A DNA stretch of 64,000 nucleotides from Chloroflexota bacterium (GTDB lineage: Bacteria; Chloroflexota; Anaerolineae; CG2-30-64-16). The notes under the pieces are model-generated. The model was not told the origin of the DNA and searched no databases. It was given only the letters and a program-made list of their open reading frames with translations. The stretch's first letter is position 1; each line of letters opens with the position of its first letter. Below, one piece after another: positions 28,753 to 37,060 of the stretch. The translations under genes were made by a program, and so were the position numbers. The stretch covers positions 1-64,000 of the forward strand of contig JAPLHB010000096.1 in assembly GCA_026389845.1 (NCBI GenBank). The letters run 5' to 3'.

Positions 28753-29943
28753 ATGGACCTGACACAACTGAGCCAAATGGTAGCGTGGCTGGACGAGGAG
28801 CATCGCCACGACCGCGAGGAGCTGGCGAAGCTCGACCAACGTCTGCAGGGCCTGGTGATCGAAAACCAGGAGCAGGCGCGGCGCATCCAGGACCTGGAAG
28901 GGCGGCTGGCGAGCACCCAAGCCCAACTCACCCGCTTCACGCAAATCGAGCAGGCGCTGCAGCAGCTCAAGAACGAAGTCGTGGTGATGCTGGACAAGCA
29001 GACCGAGGCCCGCATGCAAGCCGAGCGGGAGGCGGATCGCGCTCGCCTGGGCGATCGCGAGGCCCTGTCGCGCGGCATCGCCGAAATCCGCAAGGAGTTG
29101 CCGCGGCTGGGCCGCCTCGAAGAAGAGTTGGTCACGCGCCAGGCCGAAGACCAGCGGCTCGGCGAGATGCTGCTGGCGCAGCGCCAATCGCTGAACAACG
29201 TCAGCAAGGACCTGGACGAGCGCACGCGCACCCTGCCCTATATGGTCGAGCAGCGCGCCCAGGATAACAAGCGCATCGCCCAGGTGCAGGCCGAAAACGT
29301 CGGATTGCTCAAACGTTCCGACGCGGTCGCCAACCGTCTGCCGCTGCTCGAGGAGCGCATCGCCCGCCTGGAGCGGGATCTCCAGCGCATCCAGCCCATC
29401 CCCGAACAGCTCCGCCAGGAGCAGCAGGCGTTCATCCAGGCGCAGAAAGTGACCGACGTCGAGCGTTCTCGCCAGATGACCCAATGGGAGCAGGACTTCA
29501 CCCAGCAGCGCGAGCTGATCGAGAAGCAAGCCGTGCGAATGCGCGAGTTCGCAACCCAGTACGAAGCGGCCGGCCGGGCCATCAAAACCCTGGAAGAATT
29601 CCAGACCCAAATCAGCCGCGATCAACGCCAGGCATCCGAATTGCAGCGACTGGCCGAAGAACGCCAGCGCAAGGAGCTGGCCGAATGGCAGGGCGAAAAC
29701 GAGCAGCGGTGGAAGAAGGAAACGCTGCGCTGGGACTTCGCACTCGGCGAACAGCAGAAGGTCAATCAGAAGCTCACCGACCGCTTCCCCCCTACCGAAA
29801 AGACCGTGGCCCTGCTTCAACGCGAGGTTGAAGGGCTGTGGAAGATCCACGAGCAGCTCGGCACCCAGCAACTGCAGGAAGCGCAACACCTGCTCGACGC
29901 GCTCGGCAAGGCGCTGGAGGCGAGACCGAAGGGGGAGGCGTGA
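28753..29943 (+). CDS. Long coiled-coil protein of unknown function
   Basis: 396 residues, almost entirely heptad-patterned and rich in Gln, Glu, Arg and Leu (LEGRLASTQAQLTRFTQIEQ; EERIARLERDLQRIQP). No membrane segment, signal peptide, ATPase motif or enzyme domain. It could be a structural or scaffold protein, or an SMC-like fragment lacking heads. ATG 28753 is preceded by GCGAGGGATC. The downstream neighbour is selB, separated by a heptamer array, with no evident functional link. Confidence 0.7.
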   Translation: MDLTQLSQMVAWLDEEHRHDREELAKLDQRLQGLVIENQEQARRIQDLEGRLASTQAQLTRFTQIEQALQQLKNEVVVMLDKQTEARMQAEREADRARLGDREALSRGIAEIRKELPRLGRLEEELVTRQAEDQRLGEMLLAQRQSLNNVSKDLDERTRTLPYMVEQRAQDNKRIAQVQAENVGLLKRSDAVANRLPLLEERIARLERDLQRIQPIPEQLRQEQQAFIQAQKVTDVERSRQMTQWEQDFTQQRELIEKQAVRMREFATQYEAAGRAIKTLEEFQTQISRDQRQASELQRLAEERQRKELAEWQGENEQRWKKETLRWDFALGEQQKVNQKLTDRFPPTEKTVALLQREVEGLWKIHEQLGTQQLQEAQHLLDALGKALEARPKGEA

Positions 29944-30017
29944 TGCGTACTGCGTATTGCGTGTTGCGTGTTTTGACGCGATAACCACTACGCATCACGC
30001 ACCACGTACCACGCAAC
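29944..30017. repeat. Heptamer array with inverted arms upstream of selB
   Basis: TGCGTACTGCGTATTGCGTG on the left and CACGCACCACGTACCACGCA on the right form complementary arms around a short spacer. Confidence 0.9.
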
Positions 30018-30027
30018 AGGAGTTATC

Positions 30028-31980
30028 ATGCGCGTCATCGGCACGGCCGGCCACGTAGACCACGGCAAATCCACTCTGGTGCGCGCGCTCACCGGCATTG
30101 ATCCTGACCGGCTGCGCGAAGAAAAAGAGCGCGAGATGACCATTGACCTCGGCTTCGCGTGGTTGACCCTGCCGCCGCCCCAGGGCGCGCCGGCAGGGAC
30201 GATCGGCGAATCGGTCGGGGTCATTGACGTGCCGGGGCACATTGATTTCATCAAGAACATGCTGGCCGGCGTGGGTGGCATAGACGCCGCGCTTTTCGTA
30301 GTGGCCGCGGACGAAGGGGTGATGCCGCAGACGCGCGAGCACCTGGCGATCCTCGATCTCATCCAGGTTCCCGCAGGCGTGGTGGCGCTGACCAAGACCG
30401 ACGCAGTGACCGAGGAAGACTGGCTTGAGTTAGTGGAGGCCGATCTGCGCGAAACGCTGGCGGGCACCTGTCTGGCCCGGGCGCTCATCGTGCCGGTCTC
30501 GTCGCGTACCGGCCACGGGCTAAATCAACTCAAACAAACCCTGGCCGACGTGCTGGCGGTCGCGCCGGCCCGCCGCGACCGAGGCCAGCCCCGCCTGCCG
30601 GTTGACCGGACGTTCAGCGTGGCGGGTTTCGGCACGGTGGTCACAGGAACCCTCAGCGATGGCGTGTTCCGGGTGGGTGACGAGGTCGAGATTGTGCCCG
30701 GTGGCCTTAAGGCACGCATTCGCAGCCTGCAAACCCACAAGCGGGCGGTGGAGATGGGCCTGCCAGGCAGCCGGCTGGCGATCAACCTGACCGGCGTCCA
30801 CCCCGACCAATTGGCACGCGGCATGGTCGTGGCCCGGCCCGGCGCCCTGCAACCGACGCTGCTGGCCGATGTCCGCCTGCGGTTGGTGGCCGCGGACGTG
30901 AAGGGTGAGGCCGGCGGCGCGCCGCTACGGCACAACCAGGCGGTGGACTTCTTCAGCGGCGCGGCCGAGGCGCCGGCCCGCATCCGCCTGCTCGACGCGG
31001 AGACGCTCCCGCCCGGCGCAACCGGCTGGGCGCAAGTGCGACTAGAGACGCCCATCGCGCTGGCGGCCGGCGACCGCTTCATCATCCGCCAGCCGTCTCC
31101 CAGCCTGACGATCGGCGGCGGGCAGATCGTGAATCCGCATCCGATCCGCCGCTGGCGGCGTTTTCAGCAAGATGTGATCGCCCAACTCGAAACGTTGGCC
31201 CATGGCACGCCGACCGATCTCTTGCTGCACGCCCTGGCCGCGGTCGAGCCGGCCCCGCTCAAGGCCGCGGTCGAGCGCAGTGGCCTGGACGCCGCCACCG
31301 CCGAGGATGTGCTCGCCACCGCGATCGCCGAAGGGCAGGTGATCCCGCTCGGCGTCGTCCAGCCGCCGCTGGTGAAGAGTAATACGCCGGCGGTCTCGCT
31401 CGGCGGGTGGCATGGGCTGGCCGCGCGCATGGCCGACGTGTTGACCGAATACCATGCCGCGTATCCCCTCCGCCCCGGCATGGCGCGCGAGGAACTGAAG
31501 AGCCGGGTGCAGGGACGGGAGAAGTGGGCCGCCAAGCTCTTCAACGAGTTGGTGGCGCGCGGCGTGGCCGAAGAGATCCTGGCCGAAGATGGCGATTTCC
31601 TGCGCCGGCCCGGCCATCGCATTGCCTTCACCGCCGAGCAGCAGGCTCGCGTCGACGCTCTGCTCGCCGCGTTCCGCCGCCAGCCGTTCACTCCCCCCTC
31701 GTTCGCCGAAAGCGTGGCCCTGGCCGACGCGGAGCTGATCAGCGCGCTGATGTACCAGGGCGTGCTGACCCGGCTCACCGAGGACGTGCTGTTCCTGAAG
31801 GAAACCTGCGACGCGATGATTGCGCGCATCGTGGCGTTCATCAAGGAACATGGCAGCATGACCGTGGCCCAGGTGCGCGACGAGTTCGACACCAGCCGCA
31901 AGTACGCCCTGGCGATCATGGAACACCTGGACGAGCGGCGGGTGACGCGACGGGTGGGAGATGAGCGGGTGTTGCGGTGA
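30028..31980 (+). CDS. selB: Selenocysteine-specific elongation factor SelB
   Basis: 650 residues. GTPase G1 GHVDHGKST at 8-16, switch region EKEREMTIDLGFAWL, G3 DVPGH near 69, G4 TKTD near 131. Domains II/III follow (RTFSVAGFGTVVTGTLSDG near 192). The C-terminal ~270 residues are winged-helix repeats (VAQVRDEFDTSRKYALAIME, then HLDERRVTRRVGD) that bind the SECIS hairpin. Delivers Sec-tRNA to UGA codons. AACAGGAG precedes ATG. No selA, selD or tRNA-Sec is in the window, and I recognised no UGA-containing selenoprotein gene. Confidence 0.95.
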   Translation: MRVIGTAGHVDHGKSTLVRALTGIDPDRLREEKEREMTIDLGFAWLTLPPPQGAPAGTIGESVGVIDVPGHIDFIKNMLAGVGGIDAALFVVAADEGVMPQTREHLAILDLIQVPAGVVALTKTDAVTEEDWLELVEADLRETLAGTCLARALIVPVSSRTGHGLNQLKQTLADVLAVAPARRDRGQPRLPVDRTFSVAGFGTVVTGTLSDGVFRVGDEVEIVPGGLKARIRSLQTHKRAVEMGLPGSRLAINLTGVHPDQLARGMVVARPGALQPTLLADVRLRLVAADVKGEAGGAPLRHNQAVDFFSGAAEAPARIRLLDAETLPPGATGWAQVRLETPIALAAGDRFIIRQPSPSLTIGGGQIVNPHPIRRWRRFQQDVIAQLETLAHGTPTDLLLHALAAVEPAPLKAAVERSGLDAATAEDVLATAIAEGQVIPLGVVQPPLVKSNTPAVSLGGWHGLAARMADVLTEYHAAYPLRPGMAREELKSRVQGREKWAAKLFNELVARGVAEEILAEDGDFLRRPGHRIAFTAEQQARVDALLAAFRRQPFTPPSFAESVALADAELISALMYQGVLTRLTEDVLFLKETCDAMIARIVAFIKEHGSMTVAQVRDEFDTSRKYALAIMEHLDERRVTRRVGDERVLR

Positions 31981-32028
31981 CAGGGTGACAGGGTGACGAG
32001 GTGACAGGGTGACAGGGTGATGGGGTGA
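31981..32028. repeat. Octamer array (TGACAGGG)
   Basis: Six 8-bp units TGACAGGG/TGACGAGG/TGATGGGG follow the selB stop. The unit is 8 bp, not 7. Confidence 0.88.
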
Positions 32029-32077
32029 GCATCCTGAGCGGAGCCCGCTGGTTTTCGCGGGCGGAGTCGAAGGAGGC
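32029..32077. repeat. Hairpin dispersed repeat, intergenic copy
   Basis: GCATCCTGAGCGGA, then a GCCCGC...GCGGGC stem, then GGAGTCGAAGGAGGC. Same build as the in-gene copy at 24207-24256. Confidence 0.8.
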
Positions 32078-32118
32078 GGCTTTCAGACAGGTGATTCTGC
32101 CGGCGGAGGGGTTAGGCG

Positions 32119-32550
32119 ATGACGCGGCCATACTTCATCTGGGACTACGACTTCAGCGAGGAAAAGGTCTGGGAGATCCTGCGGGGCGACAACGAGTTCT
32201 ACAAGACGTGGCTCATCGGCCGCATCCTGCAGTACGCGCGTTGGGACGACATCTGGAAGTACCTGACGTTGGAGGACGTGCGAACCTGTTTCGACCGGAT
32301 CGCCTGGCGCTTTCCTTTCATCAAAGAGATGTGGACGCACGCCCTGGAGGTGTGGAACCAGGATGTCAGGACGCCGGCGCTGCGCGAGTTGCCCGCGGCT
32401 TACGCCACTCTCCCTGACCGAGAGCCGCAGTTGATCGAAGGGGTCCTGACGCCGCTGCAGCAGGATAGCTTGGCCCCCGCCACGCAACCTTTCCCGCCAA
32501 CACCGTCATCTCTACCTGCGTCTCCAGGATCGCCATCGGGTCAATTTTGA
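32119..32550 (+). CDS. Conserved hypothetical protein
   Basis: 143 residues. The first 110 look conserved: IWDYDFSEEKVWEILRGDNE, then FYKTWLIGRILQYARWDDIW, and AWRFPFIKEMW. Trp- and acid-rich, soluble. I do not recognise the family; similar short proteins sometimes accompany nucleotidyltransferase genes. The C-terminal 35 residues are Pro/Ser/Thr-rich and overlap the end of the convergent amidohydrolase gene by 185 bp, so this tail may be read-through rather than functional. GGAGGGG precedes ATG 32119. Confidence 0.65.
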   Translation: MTRPYFIWDYDFSEEKVWEILRGDNEFYKTWLIGRILQYARWDDIWKYLTLEDVRTCFDRIAWRFPFIKEMWTHALEVWNQDVRTPALRELPAAYATLPDREPQLIEGVLTPLQQDSLAPATQPFPPTPSSLPASPGSPSGQF

Positions 32551-34159
32551 AGATGTTCTGCGACAGCAGGACCAGGTCGGCTACCTTGCCGGCTGTGATG
32601 CTGCCGCGATAGCTCTCCTCGCCCGCGGCGTAAGCCGGCCAACACGTGTACGCGTCCACCGCCTCGGCGACGATGAGACGTTCCTGACCCTGCCAGCCGG
32701 CCGGGCCGGGCGCGCCGTCGGCGCGGCGGCGGGTGACGGCCGCATGGATGCCGATGAGCGGGCTGTGCGGTTCGATCGGCCCATCGGAGCCGAAAACCAG
32801 CCGCGCGCCGCTGTCCAGCAGGCTGCGGAACGGATAGGCGTGCGCCGCGCGCCCCGGCCCCCAATAGCGATCCACCATGTTCATGTCCGACGTGCAGTGG
32901 ATCGGCTGCACCGACGCGATGACGTCCAACGCGGCCAGTCGTGGCAGATCGGCCGGTTGGATGCACTGGACGTGCTCGATGCGGTGACGGGGATTGCAGA
33001 TTGCAGATTGCAGATTGCAGATTGCAGATTGCGATTTGCTGTTTTCGTTTTTCGTTTTTCGTCTCTCCTCCGCCCTCCGCACCTCCGCCAACACGTCCAA
33101 CACGTCGCGGTTCGCCCGATCGCCGATGGCGTGGATCGTGAGGCTGAGTCCGGCCGCGCTCGCGGCCAGGGCTTGCTCCAACAACTCTTCGGGATCGGTG
33201 GCCGCCACGCCCCAGTTGGTCGGGTTGTCCCCGTAGGGTTGCAGCATGTGGGCCGTGCGGCTGCCCAGCGCGCCATCCGCGAACATCTTCACGCTCCCGA
33301 TGCGCAGCCATACATCTCCCAGGCCGCTGCGCAGACCCAGGCCGCGGGCGTGCGTCAGGTTGCAGACGGGGATCTGTTGCAGCACGCGCAGCCCCAGTTC
33401 TCCGCGCAGGCGTAACTCCTGGTAGGCGCGGAAGGAGCGCATGTCCGCGTCGTCGTTGGCGTTGTGGATTGCGACGATGCCGGTTGACCAGAGCGCGGGG
33501 AACGCGGCGCGCACGGCCGCGGCGATCTCCACCAGGTCGGGCGCGGGACAGGCGCGCAGAGCCAGCTCCACCGCGTTTTCGCGCAGGATGCCGGTCGGCG
33601 TCCCGTCCAGGTCGCGCTCGATCACGCCGCCCGCCGCGTCGGCCGTGGCCGCGGTGACGCCGGCCCGCTGCAACGCCGCGCTGTTCAGCCAGACGGAGTG
33701 CAGATCCTTGCTGTCGAGCGCCACCGGCACGTCCGGTGCAACGGCGTCGAGCAGGCTGCGGTGCGGACGCACCCCGTCGGTCCACAGGCTCGGGTTCCAG
33801 CCGCCCCCGCGCAGCCACGCACCAGACCTGTCAGGTCTCCGCAGACCTGACAGGTCTAGCCTGGCGCGCACCGCCTCGACCACCGCGCCGGCCGAACGCG
33901 CCTCGGTCACGTCCACCTGCTGGCTGCGCAAGGCCAATTCGACGAAATGGATGTGGCTCTCGGTGAAGCCGGGCAGCAGCAGCTTGCCGGCCAGGTCTAC
34001 GACCTCGGTGTGCGGGCCGCGTAGTTCGGCCAGGTCGGCCGCGCTGCCCGCGGCCAGGATGCGCTCTCCCGCCACGGCCACGGCTTCGACCCAGGGCTGC
34101 GCGGGATCGGCAGTGTAGACCGGGCCGCCGGTGAAGAGGAGATCGGCGTAGAGGTTCAT
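32366..34159 (-). CDS. YtcJ-like metal-dependent amidohydrolase
   Basis: 597 residues. N-terminal beta part AVAVAGERILAAGS, then KLLLPGFTESHIHFVE with the metal-binding His-x-His. A later HRIEHVQC and FGSDGPIEPHSPLIGIHAAV supply the remaining metal ligands. Family members hydrolyse amides or formamides; substrate unknown. ATG 34159 follows the parB stop by four bases. Two repeat-derived inserts interrupt it (residues about 100-112 and 364-389). The last ~35 residues lie beyond the usual family end and overlap the convergent gene. Confidence 0.85.
   Translation of the reverse strand: MNLYADLLFTGGPVYTADPAQPWVEAVAVAGERILAAGSAADLAELRGPHTEVVDLAGKLLLPGFTESHIHFVELALRSQQVDVTEARSAGAVVEAVRARLDLSGLRRPDRSGAWLRGGGWNPSLWTDGVRPHRSLLDAVAPDVPVALDSKDLHSVWLNSAALQRAGVTAATADAAGGVIERDLDGTPTGILRENAVELALRACPAPDLVEIAAAVRAAFPALWSTGIVAIHNANDDADMRSFRAYQELRLRGELGLRVLQQIPVCNLTHARGLGLRSGLGDVWLRIGSVKMFADGALGSRTAHMLQPYGDNPTNWGVAATDPEELLEQALAASAAGLSLTIHAIGDRANRDVLDVLAEVRRAEERRKTKNENSKSQSAICNLQSAICNPRHRIEHVQCIQPADLPRLAALDVIASVQPIHCTSDMNMVDRYWGPGRAAHAYPFRSLLDSGARLVFGSDGPIEPHSPLIGIHAAVTRRRADGAPGPAGWQGQERLIVAEAVDAYTCWPAYAAGEESYRGSITAGKVADLVLLSQNIFKIDPMAILETQVEMTVLAGKVAWRGPSYPAAAASGPLRSTAALGQGEWRKPRATRAAPAS
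32991..33067. repeat. Heptamer array inside the amidohydrolase gene
   Basis: Six GATTGCA units followed by TTTCGTT units. Coding strand reads KTKNENSKSQSAICNLQSAI, directly before the conserved HRIEH motif. Confidence 0.96.
33824..33857. repeat. Double palindrome inside the amidohydrolase gene
   Basis: AGACCTGTCAGGTCT at 33824-33838, CCGC, AGACCTGACAGGTCT at 33843-33857. Each half is itself a palindrome. Encodes LDLSGLRRPDRSG between conserved segments. Confidence 0.9.
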
Positions 34160-34163
34160 GGAT

Positions 34164-35072
34164 TTACTGATCCCCAACGATCTGCTCGTAGATCGCCTGG
34201 AGCTCCTCGTCGGAATAAAAGTGGATCACCAGCCGGCCGCCGCGGCGGCCACGGGAGAGGGTGACTTTGGTGCCGAGCGCGCCGCGGAAGGCTTCTTCCA
34301 GCCGGTGGGTGTGTGAGGCATCCGGGTCATCGGCCGCCGCGGCGTCTTCGGCCACCTCTTGCGCGACCGCGGCCACCGCGGCCAGGCGGCGCACCAACTC
34401 CTCGGTCTGGCGGACGTTCAACTCGCGGGCAACCACCTGCTCGGCGGCCTGGACGATCACTTCATCGTCGGGCAGCCCCAGGAGCGCGCGGCCGTGCCCT
34501 TCGCTGAGAACGCCGTCGGCCAGCAACCCCTTCACCGGCTCCGGTAAACGCAGCAGCCGCACGGCGTTCGCCACGGCCGCACGGCTCTTGCCCACACGAT
34601 CGGCCACCTGGTGCTGGCTCAGGCCGAAGTCGGCCATGAGGGCCTGATAGGCAGCGGCTTCTTCCAGGGCGTTCAGGTCGGCCCGCTGGATGTTCTCGAC
34701 CAGCGCCAATTCGAGCGCCTGTTGCGGGGTCGCCTCTTTGAGCAGCGCGGGCACGGTCTTCAAGCCCGCGAGTTGCGCCGCCCGCCAGCGCCGCTCCCCC
34801 GCGATGAGCTGATAGGGGGTCGGGTCGGCCGGGCGGCCGCGCGTGACGATGAGCGGCTGGATCAGGCCATGCTCGCGGATGGAGGCGGCCAGCTCGGCCA
34901 GGCTCTCGGTCTCGATGCGCGAGCGGGGCTGGCGCGGGTTGGGCGCGATGTCGGTCACCGGGATGGCGAGGATACCCGCCTGCGCCTCGGCGGCAGTTTG
35001 CTGCGGAGAGGTTGTCGCAGGAGGAATCAGCGCGCTCAGCCCACGTCCTAAACCGCGCGATGGTGTGCTCAT
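34164..35072 (-). CDS. parB: Chromosome partitioning protein ParB
   Basis: 302 residues. GLGRGLSALIP at the N-terminus, PNPRQPRSRIETESLAELAA, then SIREHGLIQPL is the ParB nuclease-like/CTP-binding domain with GERRWRAAQLAG. The helix-turn-helix GLSQHQVADRVGKSRAAVAN binds parS. C-terminal dimer domain ends LVIHFYSDEELQAIYEQIVG. No parS-like 16-mer was seen in the window. Parted from parA by a leucine-rich-repeat gene. Confidence 0.95.
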   Translation of the reverse strand: MSTPSRGLGRGLSALIPPATTSPQQTAAEAQAGILAIPVTDIAPNPRQPRSRIETESLAELAASIREHGLIQPLIVTRGRPADPTPYQLIAGERRWRAAQLAGLKTVPALLKEATPQQALELALVENIQRADLNALEEAAAYQALMADFGLSQHQVADRVGKSRAAVANAVRLLRLPEPVKGLLADGVLSEGHGRALLGLPDDEVIVQAAEQVVARELNVRQTEELVRRLAAVAAVAQEVAEDAAAADDPDASHTHRLEEAFRGALGTKVTLSRGRRGGRLVIHFYSDEELQAIYEQIVGDQ

Positions 35073-35090
35073 AACCGTCTCCTGCTGAAC

Positions 35091-35117
35091 GCTGGAAATT
35101 GGAAGCTGGAAGCTCGC
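35091..35117. repeat. Heptamer array (GCTGGAA) at parB-proximal edge of the LRR gene
   Basis: GCTGGAAATTGGAAGCTGGA units. The inverted counterpart lies at 37026-37060 on the other side of the LRR gene. Confidence 0.8.
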
Positions 35118-35135
35118 ATGATGGTTGTCTCCCCC

Positions 35136-36965
35136 TTAGCGCCAGATCAGCGGGAACCACCACCGAAAAGGCGTAGGGGTAGTGGTCATGGTCGCCGTGG
35201 GCGTGGGCGTCGCGGTTGGCGTGGCGGTCGCGGTTGGCGTTGGCGTCGGCGTAGCAGTTGCCGTGCTGGTAGCCGTCGGTGTGGGTGTGAGGCCGCCGGC
35301 GCTCACCACGGTCGTGTAGTCGCTCCACAGGTCGCTCTGCTGATAGTAAGCGTTGTCGAGGAGGAGGCCATCGGGAGAGTCGTGGGACGGCGTGAAGGTG
35401 CGCACGCGGAAGTAGTAGGCGATATCGGGCGTCAGTCCCGTCACGGTGTAGTTATTCGCAGTCTTGTCGGCGGTGTGGCCGTGAACGACAAACGGCCCGC
35501 CCGGCGCGGTGGCATAGCTGATCTCGTAGTAGCCGCCGTCCCCGGTGTACAGGATCGGCGTCCAGGTCAGCGTCACCGCGCTGCCGGCTGCCGTCGCCTG
35601 TAGATTCGTGGGGGCCACGGTTTGCGTGAGATCCCAACGGGGACTCCAGAGGGGGAGCGATTCCGGTTTGCCTGCGAGCCGATTATAGTCGAAGTTGCGC
35701 CAGTAATAGCCTACAGCGACCGCCGCCCCGTTAAGCTGGTTATTGGACACGTCGAAGCAACACACGTTGCCCAGCTTGCCCAGTTCGGGCGGCATGGCAC
35801 CGCTGAGCTGGTTGCTGGACAGATCGAGATACCCATGGTGAGGCGGGGGCACCAGGACGCCCAGCGGCCCGCTGGCGCGTGCTCGCCCTGGCCAGGCGGT
35901 CAGGTGACCCGGTACCGGTGTGACAGCCGTGTCGTGGGGGATGTCCCAGCCCGGGCCAGGGCGCGTGGCGGGAGGGAGAGCGCCGGCCAGGAGCTGCTCC
36001 CCCATGGCCGCCAGGTTACCCAGTTCCGGTGGGATCGCGCCGCTGAGGTGATTATTGTTCAGGTAGAGATTCTGCACGGCCGCCAGGTTGCCCAACTCGG
36101 GAGGAATCGGGCCATTGAGTTGATTATCGCCCAAGTTGAGATAGTACACGGCTTTGAGGTTGCCCAACTCGGGTGGGATGACCCCGCTGAGTTGGTTGTG
36201 GGCCAGGAAGAGGCGCTGCAAGCCGGACAGATCGCCCAGCGTCGGGGGAATTGCCCCGCTGAGTTGATTGGTGCCCAAACTCAGGCCAATGAGGGCATAC
36301 AGATTGCCCAACTCCGATGGGATCGCCCCGCTGAGCTGGTTACCGCCTAAGCCCAGGCCGATGAGGGCATGCAGATTGCCTAGCTCCGGCGGGATCGCCC
36401 CGCTGAGGTAGTTGGCGCTCAAGTCCAGGTGTTGTAGGGTATTCAGGTTGCCCAGTGCCGACGGGATCGTCCCGCTGAACCGGTTTACACCGAGGTAAAG
36501 ACCCTGCAAAGCGGTCAGGTTGCCCAGCTCGGGTGGGATTGCCCCGCTGAGCTGGTTCCCGGCCAAGTTGAGGTACTGCAAAGCGGTCAGATTTCCCAAC
36601 TCTGGCGGGATGGGTCCGTCAAGGGCGTTGGACTGCAAGTTGAGCTGGCTTAGGTGTCCAACAGCACATGAGATTCCCTTCCAACTGCACGGCGTCGTGG
36701 TTTGCAGCCAGCCGGTATTGTCATACCAGCCCGGTCCGTTGGTGCTGTTGTACAGTGCCACCAACGCGGCGCACTCGCCTTGGGGGATTTCCGTCACGTT
36801 GGCGCAGTCGAAGGTCTGTGGTCTGCTCGCGGCCGGCCAGTCCAAGTCCGCGGCCCGTGGCTCGGGGGCCGGCACGGCCGCGAGCGCAGGGCGGGCCGCC
36901 AGGGCACACCCGGCAACCAGCACGCATACGGTGAGGTAGAGGAGCAGAAGGACACGGCGAGACAC
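35136..36965 (-). CDS. Secreted leucine-rich-repeat protein with Fn3 domain
   Basis: 609 residues. Signal peptide (LLLLYLTVCVLVAGCALA). An LRR N-cap-like part (LVALYNSTNGPGWYDNTGWL) precedes about ten 24-residue plant-type LRRs (LGNLTALQYLNLAGNQLSGA, then IPPE). One repeat is broken by a ~54-residue insert at 321-374. Then an Fn3-like domain (PTNLQATAAGSAVTLTWTPI), a long Thr/Pro stalk and a terminal FRWWFPLIWR that may be a sorting signal. Probably a cell-surface adhesion or recognition protein. GTG 36965 starts the signal peptide. Lies between parA and parB on the same strand. Confidence 0.88.
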   Translation of the reverse strand: MSRRVLLLLYLTVCVLVAGCALAARPALAAVPAPEPRAADLDWPAASRPQTFDCANVTEIPQGECAALVALYNSTNGPGWYDNTGWLQTTTPCSWKGISCAVGHLSQLNLQSNALDGPIPPELGNLTALQYLNLAGNQLSGAIPPELGNLTALQGLYLGVNRFSGTIPSALGNLNTLQHLDLSANYLSGAIPPELGNLHALIGLGLGGNQLSGAIPSELGNLYALIGLSLGTNQLSGAIPPTLGDLSGLQRLFLAHNQLSGVIPPELGNLKAVYYLNLGDNQLNGPIPPELGNLAAVQNLYLNNNHLSGAIPPELGNLAAMGEQLLAGALPPATRPGPGWDIPHDTAVTPVPGHLTAWPGRARASGPLGVLVPPPHHGYLDLSSNQLSGAMPPELGKLGNVCCFDVSNNQLNGAAVAVGYYWRNFDYNRLAGKPESLPLWSPRWDLTQTVAPTNLQATAAGSAVTLTWTPILYTGDGGYYEISYATAPGGPFVVHGHTADKTANNYTVTGLTPDIAYYFRVRTFTPSHDSPDGLLLDNAYYQQSDLWSDYTTVVSAGGLTPTPTATSTATATPTPTPTATATPTATPTPTATMTTTPTPFRWWFPLIWR

Positions 36966-37025
36966 AGGATATCCTTTTGGGGCAAGATCTTACAACTTTC
37001 GTCACTTTTTGGCCGATCAAACGCT

Positions 37026-37060
37026 TCAGTTTCCAGCTTCTAGCTTCCAGCTTCCAGCAG
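37026..37060. repeat. Heptamer array (CTTCCAG) at parA-proximal edge of the LRR gene
   Basis: CTTCTAGCTTCCAGCTTCCA units, the reverse sense of the array at 35091. It overlaps the last codons of parA and supplies its stop. Confidence 0.85.
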
